A stretch of DNA of 64,000 bases, taken from contig NZ_CP120361.1 in assembly GCF_029457495.1 (NCBI RefSeq), positions 3,984,001 to 4,048,000 of the forward strand, written 5' to 3'. Shown one piece after another: positions 54,461 to 62,899 of the stretch. Every line of letters starts with the position of its first letter. Positions within the stretch are counted from its first letter, which is position 1. Under the pieces are notes generated by a model. It saw only the letters and a program-made list of their open reading frames with translations. It did not search any database and was not told the origin of the DNA. Source of the stretch: Chelativorans sp. AA-79. GTDB lineage: Bacteria; Pseudomonadota; Alphaproteobacteria; Rhizobiales; Rhizobiaceae. The position numbers and the translations under genes are program-made.

Positions 54461-55029
54461 CTCTCACCGCCATCCCTGCGCTTGCGGCCGATGGAGACGA
54501 TGCGGTCCTTGGCATCGAGAAGCTTCGTCACCTTCGAGCCGAGGCTGAGCAGCATGGCGAGACGATCGGTGTCGAGCTGCTTCACATCCTCGTACCAGTT
54601 GGTGAGCTGCTCGATCAGGCCGTTCATCTCCCCCAGGCGCGCCTGCGCGAAGCGCTCCTGATCGCTGCCGGGCTTCTGCATCAAAAGCTCGCGCAGGACC
54701 GACAGGGTCGGGTCGACCTCGCGCTTCTTGCGCTCCTCCGCGAGCGTCCGCAGGATCTGCCAGACATCGTCGGGCGTGGTGAAGAAATCACGCCGGTCAT
54801 CGGGCAGATGCTTCAGGATCACGAGATTCCACGCCTGGAGCTCGCGCAGGCTCATGGACACGTTCGAGCGCGAGATGCCCAGTGCGTCGACGATCTGGTC
54901 AGCGCAAAGAGGCTCCTCCGACACATAGAGCAGTGCATAGATCTGGCCGACGGTGCGGTTGATGCCCCAGCGGCTGCCCATCTCGCCGAAATGGAGGACG
55001 AAGGACTGGATCAGCGGTGGCAAATTCAT
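54457..55029 (-). CDS. GbsR/MarR-type transcriptional regulator heading the cyd operon
   Basis: 190 residues from ATG 55029, with GAGGTG 7 bases upstream; a GTG at 55038 is the alternative. GbsR family: FVLHFGEMGSRWGINRTVGQIYALLYVSEEPLCADQIVDALGISRSNVSMSLRELQAW, a winged HTH, then a helical dimerisation tail. It is the first gene of a six-gene unit with cydDCABX (4-bp overlap with cydD) and lies next to a palindromic site. It probably represses or senses redox or oxygen for cytochrome bd; Fnr/ArcA-like regulators are more familiar for this operon. Three cysteines or a ligand pocket could not be assigned. Confidence 0.9.
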   Translation of the reverse strand: MNLPPLIQSFVLHFGEMGSRWGINRTVGQIYALLYVSEEPLCADQIVDALGISRSNVSMSLRELQAWNLVILKHLPDDRRDFFTTPDDVWQILRTLAEERKKREVDPTLSVLRELLMQKPGSDQERFAQARLGEMNGLIEQLTNWYEDVKQLDTDRLAMLLSLGSKVTKLLDAKDRIVSIGRKRRDGGER

Positions 55030-55559
55030 GATATGCACCTCATGACGGTAATTTCAGAAATTACTGAAATTCATGTACAGACAGAAATCCGCCGATGCAA
55101 TTCCTCCTCTCGGGGTGTGCTGTTTTGCAGCAGGCTGAAAAGCCTGCCGGAGTTTGCCTTCACGCGGAGGGAGCGAGGCCTGCGATTCAGGTCGTTAGAG
55201 GAGGACAGCATCGGCGCGGCTACGCTCCGATCACTGCGCATGACTACCTGCGGCAGCGCATCGCGGCCGATCTCGCAAAGCACTGAACAAGCAGGGCGGC
55301 GGGCCATCGCCGCCGCATCCCACCGCGTTGCCGCGTTCGCGAAGGTGGACGCTATTCGCCGACAATCCGCGCCAACGCGTCGCCGGCCGTTTATTACAGG
55401 AATTCCACCCCGGCGCGGATCGATGCTCTTGATCCCGCGCCGCCGCTCCGCGATACGGGTGCGGGGCGCTTCGACGGGATTCCCGACTTGCCCATTTTCG
55501 AGGCGGCCCTGGAAGCATTCACGCCACTCTTGGCGTACAGAACGAAAGGCGAGATCTCG
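55030..55559. other. Divergent control region between cyd operon and AbrB-type permease
   Basis: 530 bases with no accepted gene. The left end holds the palindromic operator of the cyd operon. From about 55380 a plus-strand frame is open in phase with the permease gene (ARIDALDPAPPLRDTG, then LPIFEAALEAFTPLLAYRT) and has coding style. It may be the eroded tail of another gene or an N-terminal extension, but lacks a good start. Confidence 0.45.
55048..55071. promoter_or_regulatory. Palindromic operator before the cyd operon
   Basis: Two nested inverted repeats, AATTTCAG-AAATTA-CTGAAATT (55050-55071) and GTAATTT-CAG-AAATTAC (55048-55064), lie 19-42 bp upstream of the regulator's start codon. 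A perfect 8-bp-arm palindrome at this place is the expected binding site for the GbsR-type protein it precedes (autoregulation). Confidence 0.7.
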
Positions 55560-56654
55560 ATGTGGAAGCCGGCGGATCCAGTCGGTGCCGGAAACTCACG
55601 GCTCGGCACGGGATTGAAGTTCCTCGCCGCGTTGGCGTGCGGTACACTCGGCGGCGCCATCTTCTACCGGCTCAACCTCCCGCTCGCCTGGATGCTGGGC
55701 GCCATGACGGCCTGCGGCATCGCGGCCTTGATAAGCCTGCCGATCGCGACGCCCGGCTATATGCGCCCGCCGATGTCCGCGGTGATCGGTTCCATGCTCG
55801 GAACATCCTTTTCGCCGGAGATCTTCGTAAACCTGCCGCATTGGATCGTGCCCCTGCTGGGGTTGGTTGGCTTCCTGATCGTCTCCGGCGCCGCCTGCTA
55901 TTTCTATTTCAGGCGGGTGGTCGGCCTGGACCGGCCGACAGCCTATTTCGCCGGCATGCCCGGCGGCCTGATCGACATGGTCATCCTGGGCGGGGAGAAA
56001 GGCGGAGACGAAAAGAGCATCGCGCTGATCCACGCCGCGCGGATCTTCCTCGTGGTCCTGTGCTTACCGACCCTGATCCAGCTCGCGACGGGCGTCACCT
56101 TGGATGCCCAGTCAGCCGCCTACCGGCCATGGTCGTCCGTCCACGCGGAAGGCGTGTTCTGGTTCGCCGTCGCTGCCGCCGGCGGCTCGCTGCTCGGGCA
56201 TCTTCTCCACCTGCCGGCCAAGTTCCTGATCGGTCCGATGCTGGTGAGCGCGGGGCTGCATCTCGGCGGTTTCACCGATTTCGTGCTGCCCAGCGGCGCG
56301 GTCGCCGCGGCCCAGGTCGTTTTGGGAGCAACGGTGGGCGGCCGTTTCGTCGGCACGGCGCCGCGGACGATCCTGAGGATACTGGCGATGTCCGTCGGCT
56401 CGACCGTAATCCTCCTGCTCATCACGCTGCTGTTCGGAGAGGCCATCTCGCATTTCACGGACGTCCCGCTCGAGGGGCTGCTCCTGGCCTATTCCCCGGG
56501 CGGGCTTGCCGAGATGAGCCTGGTCGCCTTTGCGCTGGGCCTGGAGGTCCCCTTCGTGGTCGCCCATCATATGGCCAGGGTGTTTCTCGTCATCGCGGGC
56601 GCGAGCCTCCTCTTCCGCTTCCTGCCGCAGGGGCAGAAGGGCGGTCGATCCTAG
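55560..56654 (+). CDS. AbrB-family membrane permease (ammonia-monooxygenase-duplicated family)
   Basis: 364 residues from ATG 55560. About ten hydrophobic helices occur in two homologous halves, each with a G-A-M/G-P-M type motif: NLPLAWMLGAMTACG and LPAKFLIGPMLVSAG. Further family blocks are AYFAGMPGGLIDMVILG and AYSPGGLAEMSLVAFALG. Some AbrB-family members act in uptake of tricarboxylates or export; substrate unknown. Its direction is away from the cyd operon. The AraC-family gene downstream is convergent, 8 bp apart. Confidence 0.88.
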   Translation: MWKPADPVGAGNSRLGTGLKFLAALACGTLGGAIFYRLNLPLAWMLGAMTACGIAALISLPIATPGYMRPPMSAVIGSMLGTSFSPEIFVNLPHWIVPLLGLVGFLIVSGAACYFYFRRVVGLDRPTAYFAGMPGGLIDMVILGGEKGGDEKSIALIHAARIFLVVLCLPTLIQLATGVTLDAQSAAYRPWSSVHAEGVFWFAVAAAGGSLLGHLLHLPAKFLIGPMLVSAGLHLGGFTDFVLPSGAVAAAQVVLGATVGGRFVGTAPRTILRILAMSVGSTVILLLITLLFGEAISHFTDVPLEGLLLAYSPGGLAEMSLVAFALGLEVPFVVAHHMARVFLVIAGASLLFRFLPQGQKGGRS

Positions 56655-56662
56655 GAAAGCGG

Positions 56663-57664
56663 TTAAAGCCGCGCCTGCGGGGCAGCAGGCCTGCCGCCAG
56701 GCGCCGAGGCACGGGCCTTGCCGGGCGGCTGGCCCATGAGGCGCTTGTAGGCGCGGGCGAAAGCTGCCTGCGAGCCGTAGCCCAGCCGCTTCGCGACGGC
56801 ATCGATCGCCATGCGGTCGCGCCCGATCCACTGGGCGGCAAGACGCATGCGCAGCGTCGCAAGATAGCGTTGTGGCGTCATGCCCGTCGCCGTCACGAAG
56901 CGCTCGGCAAAGACAGAGCGCGAGTTGCCCATCTCCGCGGCCATTTCTGCCACGCTCCAATCACGGCCGGGATCGCGATGCAGGGCAGCGATCACGCGTC
57001 CGAGCCTGGGGTCGCGTAGCGCATCGATCCACCCGGTCGCATCGCCGCAACCGCACTCCACCCATCCGCGCACGATGCTTGCCGCAACGACATCGGCAAG
57101 CCGCGCCAGGATGCCGGCGGAGCCTGCGCGCTCGGCCGTCATCTCGCGCTCCATCGCCTCGAGGAGCGGCAGGATTTCCGGTTGCCGGGAAACGAGCTCA
57201 CTCACCGACATGACCTGCGGCATGAGGCCCACCAGCGGATGCAGCGCGTCGAGTTCGAATTCCATCCGGCCAGAGAAGATCAGGACATCCTTGGTGCGGC
57301 ATGTCTCCTCCGGACATTCCCGGATGGCGCAGATATTGCCGCAGAGCGGCATGGTCTCGAAGCTGTCCAGGGAGCGTATCGGCACGCCGGGCGCGGAGAG
57401 CAGAACGTGGCTGTCGCCGCGGGGTATGAGCACGGCATCGCCATCGGAGAGTACGCGCGTCCCGCACCCTTCCGACTGGAGATGAACGCTTCCCGCCGCG
57501 ACGAAGTGGAAGCGGGCCTCGGAGGCGGCCGGAAAGCGAACGCCGAAAGGCGGCGCAAGGCGCAGTCTGCCGTAGCTCGCGCCGCGAAGGCGCATGCCCA
57601 TCAGCAGCTCGCTGACGGGATCGATTCCGACGCGCTGTTGAAATCCGGAGTTTCGATCAAGCAT
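56663..57664 (-). CDS. AraC-family regulator with cupin (AraC_binding_2/cupin_6) domain
   Basis: 333 residues. The N-terminal cupin_6-like domain (about 30-200) has ARFHFVAAGSVHLQ and DAVLIPRGDSHVL. The C-terminal double HTH (about 220-320) has WSVAEMAAEMGNSRSVFAERFV, TGMTPQRYLATLRMRLA and IDAVAKRLGYGSQAAFARAYKRL, a clear AraC signature. It is divergent from an MFS exporter 76 bp away, the standard arrangement for a regulator of that exporter. It carries several cysteines in the linker (CGNICAIRECPEETC), unusual and possibly sensing. Confidence 0.92.
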   Translation of the reverse strand: MLDRNSGFQQRVGIDPVSELLMGMRLRGASYGRLRLAPPFGVRFPAASEARFHFVAAGSVHLQSEGCGTRVLSDGDAVLIPRGDSHVLLSAPGVPIRSLDSFETMPLCGNICAIRECPEETCRTKDVLIFSGRMEFELDALHPLVGLMPQVMSVSELVSRQPEILPLLEAMEREMTAERAGSAGILARLADVVAASIVRGWVECGCGDATGWIDALRDPRLGRVIAALHRDPGRDWSVAEMAAEMGNSRSVFAERFVTATGMTPQRYLATLRMRLAAQWIGRDRMAIDAVAKRLGYGSQAAFARAYKRLMGQPPGKARASAPGGRPAAPQARL

Positions 57665-57740
57665 TCCGGATCAACTAGCATGGATCGTCCGGAAACGCCA
57701 CCCATCTGCTGAGAACCTTTATCGTGAGAGGATCCTGCAG

Positions 57741-58943
57741 ATGCATCAAGCGACAATTTCAGAAGAAGACGATGCCTCCGGGGCGCGGCCTGCCTGGGGG
57801 GCGGTCATCTCCATGAGCCTCGGCGTGTTCGGGCTCGTCGGCGCGGAATTCCTGCCCGCGAGCCTGCTCACCCCCATGGCGGCAGATCTCGGCGTGTCGG
57901 AAGGCATGGCCGGTCAGGCGGTGACTGCGACGGCGGCCGTGGCGCTCGTCACCAGCCTGCTCGTCACCGCCGCGACGCGGCGGATCGACCGGCGTCACGT
58001 GCTGCTCGGCTTTTCCATCCTGCTCATCCTGTCGAACCTGCTCGTATCGATCGCCCCCAACCTGCCCCTCCTGCTTGCCGGGCGAATCCTGCTCGGCATA
58101 GCGCTTGGCGGGTTCTGGACCATGTCGGCGGCGACGATCATGCGGCTCGTGCCTGAAAGGCACGTCCCGAAGGCGCTTTCGATCATGTTCTCCGGGGTGT
58201 CGGCGGCGACCATCTTCGCGGCGCCCATGGGTAGCTATCTCGGCGACCTCGCCGGCTGGCGCTTCGTTTTCCTCGCCGCGGCCGGCCTCGGCGTGCTGGC
58301 GCTCGCCGTGCAGTTCGCCACGCTTCCGTCCCTTCCGCCGCGCGGGCAATCACGCCTCGGCACCATGCTCGAGGTGCTCTCCCGCCGGGCGGTCGCCATC
58401 GCAATGGCGGCGATCCTCCTCGTGTTCACCGGCCATTTCGCCTTCTTCACCTATATCCGCCCCTTCCTGGAGACGGTGACGGGCGTGGGCGTGACCGGCA
58501 TCTCCGCCATCCTTCTCGGCTTCGGCATCGCCAATCTTCTCGGCAACTATCTCGGCGCCTTCCTGCTGGAACGCTCCATGCGGCTGACGCTCGCCATCAT
58601 GCCGCTAGCCATGGGCACGCTTGCGTTGACGCTCGCGAGCCTCGGCGGCAATGTCGCAGCCGACGCGGCCATGGTGGCGCTGTGGGGCCTCGCCTTCGGA
58701 GCAGTGCCCGTGGCCTGGTCCACCTGGATCACGCGCGCGGTGCCCGACGAGGCCGAAAGCGCGGGCGGCCTCTTCGTCGCGGCGATCAACTTCGCCATCG
58801 CCACGGGTGCCGCGGCCGGTGGCCTGATCTTCGACGTCAACGGCGTTCAGTCCGTTTTCCTGGTGAGCGGCGCCGTGCTCATCGCCGCTGCCGCGACGAT
58901 CCTGACCCGCGTCCAGACGCGGGCCGTCCCCAAGCCTGCCTGA
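57741..58943 (+). CDS. MFS exporter (DHA1/arabinose-efflux-like)
   Basis: 400 residues, twelve hydrophobic segments. The motif between helices 2 and 3 is RRIDRRHVLLGFS, helix 4 carries LLAGRILLGIALGGFWTMSA, and the second half starts AMAAILLVFTGHFAFFTYI. Sequence style is that of the YdhP/ PbuE-like sugar or drug exporters regulated by AraC proteins. It is divergent from the AraC gene, whose control it likely shares. A strong hairpin follows its stop. Confidence 0.9.
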   Translation: MHQATISEEDDASGARPAWGAVISMSLGVFGLVGAEFLPASLLTPMAADLGVSEGMAGQAVTATAAVALVTSLLVTAATRRIDRRHVLLGFSILLILSNLLVSIAPNLPLLLAGRILLGIALGGFWTMSAATIMRLVPERHVPKALSIMFSGVSAATIFAAPMGSYLGDLAGWRFVFLAAAGLGVLALAVQFATLPSLPPRGQSRLGTMLEVLSRRAVAIAMAAILLVFTGHFAFFTYIRPFLETVTGVGVTGISAILLGFGIANLLGNYLGAFLLERSMRLTLAIMPLAMGTLALTLASLGGNVAADAAMVALWGLAFGAVPVAWSTWITRAVPDEAESAGGLFVAAINFAIATGAAAGGLIFDVNGVQSVFLVSGAVLIAAAATILTRVQTRAVPKPA

Positions 58944-58957
58944 GGACCATTACAGCA

Positions 58958-58985
58958 GGATGCGCCGCCACGGGGCGGCGCATCC
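58958..58985. terminator. Bidirectional hairpin between MFS exporter and LysR genes
   Basis: Perfect 12-bp stem GGATGCGCCGCC / GGCGGCGCATCC with a 4-base loop ACGG, 15 bp after the MFS stop and before the convergent LysR stop. It has no clear T-run, but its position and stem strength fit a shared terminator. Confidence 0.7.
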
Positions 58986-59009
58986 GTCAGAATCCCGGCC
59001 CTTGGTCGA

Positions 59010-59906
59010 TCATACCTGCGCACCCGCCTTGATCTCGGCCAGTAGCCATGTGCGGAAGGCCGCGATCTTGGGAGCGTTGCGGCGTGCTTCCGGATAGGCC
59101 AGCCAATAGGCCTTGCCGTCGCTGCATATGAGGTCGAAAGGCTGGATGAGGCGGCCGGTCGCAAGCTCCGCCTGGAAAAAGGCAGGTGTAAGGATCGCGA
59201 CCCCCTGCCCCGCAATTGCCGCTCCCCCCTCCACGGTCTGCGAGCCCATCCGGTTCTGCGGGCGTCCTTCCAGGCCAGCCGGCGAAACGCCTGCTTCCGT
59301 CAGCCATTGCGCCCACCACGGGTCGTCCGGACCGATGATGGGAAGCCGGAGCAGATCCGCCGGCTCCTTCACCCCGCCGATGCTCTCGGCAAGCGCCGGG
59401 CTCAGCATCGGGGTGAATTCCATGCGCATCAACATGTGCGTCGCAAGCCCCGGCCAGTTGCCGTCGCCGGAGCGGATGGCGACGTCGATCTCCTCCCGCG
59501 CGAAATCGACGAACTGATGCGAAAGGTCCAGCCGGACGGCGAGCGAGGGATGTGCGACCTGGAAAGAGCCCAGATGCTGCGCCAGCCAGTTGGTGGCGAA
59601 GGTGGCCACCGTGGTGATCGCGAGCGTGCCCTGGGCGCCGCTGCGCGCGGCGGCGAAGGCCTCACCGATCAGTTCGAAGGCCTCGGTGACCGCCGGCGCC
59701 AGCCGCTTTCCAACTTCGGTGAGGCTCACCTGCCGTGGCCGCCGCAGGAACAAAGGCGCGCCGAGCCGATCCTCGAGCACCTTGATCTGATAGCTTACGG
59801 CTGCCTGGGTCATGCCCAGCTCCGCCGCCGCTCTGGTGAAGCTCTGATGCCGCGCCGCAGCCTCGAACACCCGGACGGCGGAGAGGGGCGGAAGCTGCAT
59901 TGACAT
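59010..59906 (-). CDS. LysR-family regulator (GcvA-like)
   Basis: 298 residues. MQLPPLSAVRVFEAAARHQSFTRAAAELGMTQAAVSYQIKVLEDRLG is the GcvA-group winged HTH, quoted by pattern: the segment SFTRAAAELGMTQAAVSYQI is diagnostic. The effector domain (about 95-290) follows, with DLSHQFVDFAREEIDVAIRSG-like substrate lobe motifs. It is divergent from a 73-residue Arg-rich peptide gene (105 bp between), which is an AT-rich promoter region. The target is probably that small gene or its own promoter. Confidence 0.9.
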   Translation of the reverse strand: MSMQLPPLSAVRVFEAAARHQSFTRAAAELGMTQAAVSYQIKVLEDRLGAPLFLRRPRQVSLTEVGKRLAPAVTEAFELIGEAFAAARSGAQGTLAITTVATFATNWLAQHLGSFQVAHPSLAVRLDLSHQFVDFAREEIDVAIRSGDGNWPGLATHMLMRMEFTPMLSPALAESIGGVKEPADLLRLPIIGPDDPWWAQWLTEAGVSPAGLEGRPQNRMGSQTVEGGAAIAGQGVAILTPAFFQAELATGRLIQPFDLICSDGKAYWLAYPEARRNAPKIAAFRTWLLAEIKAGAQV

Positions 59907-60011
59907 AAGGTCTCCTTATGCATGGTGATCGACATTCAATTAGAAAATACTGCATTTCTGCGTCAGATTAAACGCCAAGACAACAGTACAACTGATTGAA
60001 AGGCGACCACC

Positions 60012-60233
60012 ATGTCGATGGTGCACACGATCCCTCGCGCCCGTTTCTCGCGCCGGCTCCTGTCATGGATGACGGCACTCCTGCCGCGAAGGCGGCGCCG
60101 GCGTCTCGACCCGCGGATGCTGTCCGATCATCTCAAGCGCGATGTCGGCTTCCTGGACGGCAGGCGCGGCACGGTCGAAGCACGCCCCTGCTGGGAGGGC
60201 GACTTCCCCGGGCAGGGACGCTATGAGGGTTAG
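60012..60233 (+). CDS. Small Arg-rich DUF1127-like protein, 73 aa
   Basis: 73 residues from ATG 60012, AAAGG about 10 bases upstream. A basic N-terminal half (RRLLSWMTALLPRRRRRR) is followed by LDPRMLSDHLKRDVGFLDGR, which resembles the DUF1127 core (L-x-D-x-x-L-x-D-I-G-L) found in small rhizobial proteins that affect RNA turnover or phosphate and stress responses. The match is partial. It is divergent from the LysR gene, which probably controls it. Confidence 0.65.
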   Translation: MSMVHTIPRARFSRRLLSWMTALLPRRRRRRLDPRMLSDHLKRDVGFLDGRRGTVEARPCWEGDFPGQGRYEG

Positions 60234-60278
60234 GGCATCGAACCGGGAGCGGAGGTGACCCGAGAGCTGCAAATCCCG

Positions 60279-61367
60279 TCAGTTCCTGCTCTCCTCGCCC
60301 GCTCGCCCGCGGCGCCAGTAGACGGCGACGAGAGAGCGGCGCTTCGGGAAATCGAGCTCCGCCTTCAGGAACTCGCGGATGCTGCGCGCGCCCTCATGCT
60401 CGCATCCTGCCCAGAGATAGGAATCGCCCTCCCATTCGGCGCGGTCGAGCCCACGCAGCGCGTCGATCAGCAGTGTCGTGGAGCCGGTCGGCCGGCCCTG
60501 GCGCGACAGCCAGTTGACCTCGATCCCCGGGCGGTGCGTGAGTTCCTGCTCTTCCTCGGTGCTGGCGACTTCGATGAAGGCCTTTGCCTGCGCATGCGGC
60601 GGCAATTCCTCCAGCATGCGCGAGATGGCGGGCAGTGCGGTCTCGTCGCCGGCGAAGATATAGCGCGAGGCCTGCGCGAGATTGCCGCCGCCCGGGCCGA
60701 TCATGCCGACCACTTCGCCGGGACTGGCTTCCATCCCGAATCGGGCGCCGGGCATGTCGTCGCCCTCATGCAGCACGAAATCGATGTCGATCTCGCCGGC
60801 CTCCACATCGATCCTGCGGATCGTGTAGATGCGCACCGCCGGCCGCTCTCCCTCCGGCCAGGCCTGACGGCCGTCTGCTCCCATGACCGGCCAGACCGGA
60901 ACCACGCCGGGTTTCGGCGGCAGAAGCAGGCGGACATGCAGCCCGTCACGCGCGAAACGCGCGAGATTCTCGCCGGCGAGCGTCAGCCGGCGCATCAGCG
61001 GCGTGACTTGCGCCGCGCGGACCACCCGCATGGCGCGGAAATAGGGAAGCGGCGCACCCGGCGCGGTGCCGCCGCGCCAGACGATCGGCGGCTTCTCATC
61101 CGGCACGAACTGGTAGACGTGCTCGGCCACGCTCCACTGCAGGAAGGAGAGCGATGTGTCGTCGCCGGCCTCGACCCGGAAGGCAATGCCGTCCTCGCGC
61201 AGGCTGGCGGTCGCGCTTCCGATGTCGAAAGAGGCAGACCAGGCGTGTTCGGAGCCCGAAACCCTGCCATGCTCGTCGAAATGCTCGCGCAGGTGCGACA
61301 TCAACACCGTCGGCGCGCTGAGCGGGACGAAGGTTTCCGCGCTGAGCAGGCGTATCGTGTTCATCAT
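60279..61367 (-). CDS. Siderophore-interacting ferric reductase (SIP family) with DUF2218 domain
   Basis: 362 residues from ATG 61367 (or 61364). Residues about 1-95 are a DUF2218 domain. About 110-235 is the FAD_binding_9 domain with the FAD motif R-x-Y-T-x-R (VRIYTIRRID) and MIGPGGG. About 240-355 is the SIP C-terminal NAD(P)H domain (YIFAGDETALPAISRML, EVNWLSRQG, YLWAGCEHEGARSIREFL). It reduces ferric siderophore complexes in the cytosol. It overlaps the stop of a truncated permease by 4 bp and shares that permease's iron-box promoter. Confidence 0.92.
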   Translation of the reverse strand: MMNTIRLLSAETFVPLSAPTVLMSHLREHFDEHGRVSGSEHAWSASFDIGSATASLREDGIAFRVEAGDDTSLSFLQWSVAEHVYQFVPDEKPPIVWRGGTAPGAPLPYFRAMRVVRAAQVTPLMRRLTLAGENLARFARDGLHVRLLLPPKPGVVPVWPVMGADGRQAWPEGERPAVRIYTIRRIDVEAGEIDIDFVLHEGDDMPGARFGMEASPGEVVGMIGPGGGNLAQASRYIFAGDETALPAISRMLEELPPHAQAKAFIEVASTEEEQELTHRPGIEVNWLSRQGRPTGSTTLLIDALRGLDRAEWEGDSYLWAGCEHEGARSIREFLKAELDFPKRRSLVAVYWRRGRAGEESRN

Positions 61368-61624
61368 CGATCTCCAACAGCCAGGCGCTCGCGGCGCCAT
61401 TCCAGGGAATCATCGGTTTCCGGCCCGCCGCGCCCGGCGATGGCGAAGATCGCCGGTACCGAGATGAGCGCGATAAAGCCGGTCACCGTGAAGAAGATGC
61501 CGTAACCGAACCGGTTCGCCGCATAGCCGGCAAGCACGCTGCCGATCATGCTCGCCGGCGGGATCCCGGCCCCGGAGGCGAGCAAGACCGAGCGATTGAC
61601 CTGATTCTTGGAAAAGCGAGGCAA
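61364..61624 (-). pseudogene. Truncated siderophore permease (RhtX/FptX-like PAT-family MFS), C-terminal fragment
   Basis: The frame from 61624 to 61364 encodes only the last part of a membrane transporter: PRFSKNQ, IGSVLAGYAANRFGYGIFFTV and TGFIALISVPAIFAIAG, two membrane helices with the loop G-Y-x-x-x-R-F-G-Y-G, then a polar tail. This matches the end of a PAT-family MFS permease (AmpG, RhtX and FptX group). A full protein needs about 400 residues, so about 330 N-terminal residues are missing. The iron-box promoter 80 bp upstream is kept, showing an internal deletion. The fragment's stop is coupled to the SIP gene. Confidence 0.7.
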
Positions 61625-61703
61625 ACCGACCCCCTGGTCCCGACGAAGATCTCGGTGGCTTGCCCCGCAGGCTGGCTCCCTGAAAATGCGCTCGTAATTA
61701 ACA

Positions 61704-61718
61704 TGACTAGTAAAGTCA
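61704..61718. promoter_or_regulatory. RirA-type iron box before siderophore genes
   Basis: TGA-N9-TCA (TGACTAGTAAAGTCA), the rhizobial iron-responsive operator consensus bound by RirA. On the minus strand the box overlaps a -35-like TTGACT (complement of 61714-61719). The promoter would drive the permease fragment and the SIP reductase, giving repression in iron-replete cells. Confidence 0.7.
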
Positions 61719-61917
61719 ACTTAGTGAGCGCGGAAAAGAGTTTCCCGCTTGCCTGCCCCCTCGCCGCCAATGACCGCCCCGGGAGGCCGAGTTCTCCACA
61801 GATGTCATTTTAGGTTCATGCCGGGGTGACGCGGGCGTCATCTTCGCCCGCTAGTAGGTTGCCCATACTGACCGTGCGGTACGCGCATCGTGGCCGACCA
61901 AACCGAGGAGCAGCCCC

Positions 61918-62832
61918 ATGAGCAGCAACATCGACGGCATCGGCTTCAATGCCGGATCGACCGACGGTGAACTGGAGAGCCTCGAACGCGAACTCAGCAG
62001 CCTGGCGGAGATCGGCGTCGACACGGTGGAACTGGGCCTCACCAGCCTCGATCTCGTCGCCGGCGGGCGGATCATCGAGGAGCGTGCAGAGCGGCTGGTG
62101 GCGCTCACGAAGGCGTTTCCCTTCCGCTATACCGTCCACGGCCTCGTTTCCTCCAACTTCATGGACCCGGCGACGGTGCGCTACCAGATCGATGCGGCCA
62201 AAGCCCTCATCCAGCTTTGCGACCGCGTCGGCTCCCGCATCATCGTGCAGCACGGCGGCTTCGTGCGCGCCGACCAGATCGAGGAGCGCGCGGAGGCGGA
62301 CAAGCGCGAGCGCGAAGCCCTCTTCGAACTTGCCGAATTCGCCAGGCCCTACGGGGTTCGCGTCGCGCTCGAGAACATCTTCACCACCGATCCGGGCCAG
62401 TACCGGCAGACCCCGGCGGAGGTGGCGGAGACGGTGAAGACGATCGATCATCCCAATCTGGTGGCGCTCATCGACTTCAGCCACGCCTATATCGAAAGCA
62501 CCTATCGCGGCCTCGATTTCCGCGATCAGCTCCGTGCCATGGCGCCGGTCACCGGCCATCTGCACGTGCACGATTCCTTCGGCCGCCCGGCCGGCCACAG
62601 CAAGTTCTTCCATCCGCAGGAAGCCACCGCACTCGGTCTCGGCGACCTGCACATGCCGCTCGGCTGGGGCGACATTCCCTGGGAGGAGATCTTCGCCGAA
62701 CTGGACTTCCTGCCCGATACCGCTCTGATGATGGAAATCGGCCGGCGCTATCGCAGCGAGCAGCCGGCAAGCCTCGCCAAGGCGCGCGAACTCGCCTCCC
62801 TCGGCTCAGGTGCCCTGCGCGCGGCCGAGTAA
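61918..62832 (+). CDS. Sugar phosphate isomerase/epimerase (xylose-isomerase-like TIM barrel)
   Basis: 304 residues, ATG 61918 with GAGGAG 8 bases upstream. AP_endonuc_2/xylose-isomerase-like TIM barrel: GVDTVELGLTSLDLVAGG, FPFRYTVHGLVSSNF, SRIIVQHGGFV, GVRVALENIF, NLVALIDFSHAYIE, GHLHVHDSFG and ALMMEIGRRY. The usual metal ligands are present as Glu in ALENIF, Asp/His in IDFSHAY and His in LHVHDSFG. Probable inositol- or sugar-catabolic step. It stands alone, convergent with an unknown gene through a shared hairpin. Confidence 0.88.
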   Translation: MSSNIDGIGFNAGSTDGELESLERELSSLAEIGVDTVELGLTSLDLVAGGRIIEERAERLVALTKAFPFRYTVHGLVSSNFMDPATVRYQIDAAKALIQLCDRVGSRIIVQHGGFVRADQIEERAEADKREREALFELAEFARPYGVRVALENIFTTDPGQYRQTPAEVAETVKTIDHPNLVALIDFSHAYIESTYRGLDFRDQLRAMAPVTGHLHVHDSFGRPAGHSKFFHPQEATALGLGDLHMPLGWGDIPWEEIFAELDFLPDTALMMEIGRRYRSEQPASLAKARELASLGSGALRAAE

Positions 62833-62869
62833 ACGCCCGCCCACCGGCGGAAGAACGGCATACCTCCGG

Positions 62870-62899
62870 CCCGCCAGCCCTATCCACAGGGCTGGCGGG
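62870..62899. terminator. Bidirectional hairpin overlapping the end of the 144-aa gene
   Basis: Perfect 12-bp stem CCCGCCAGCCCT / AGGGCTGGCGGG with a 6-base loop between convergent genes. The stop of the 144-residue gene (62880-62882) lies inside it, so the hairpin serves as terminator for both genes. Confidence 0.7.

Noticed and set aside
54424..55617. 397-codon plus-strand frame opposite the GbsR-type regulator
   Set aside because: Antisense to a gene with clear homology and crosses its operator; the downstream part overlaps the permease start.
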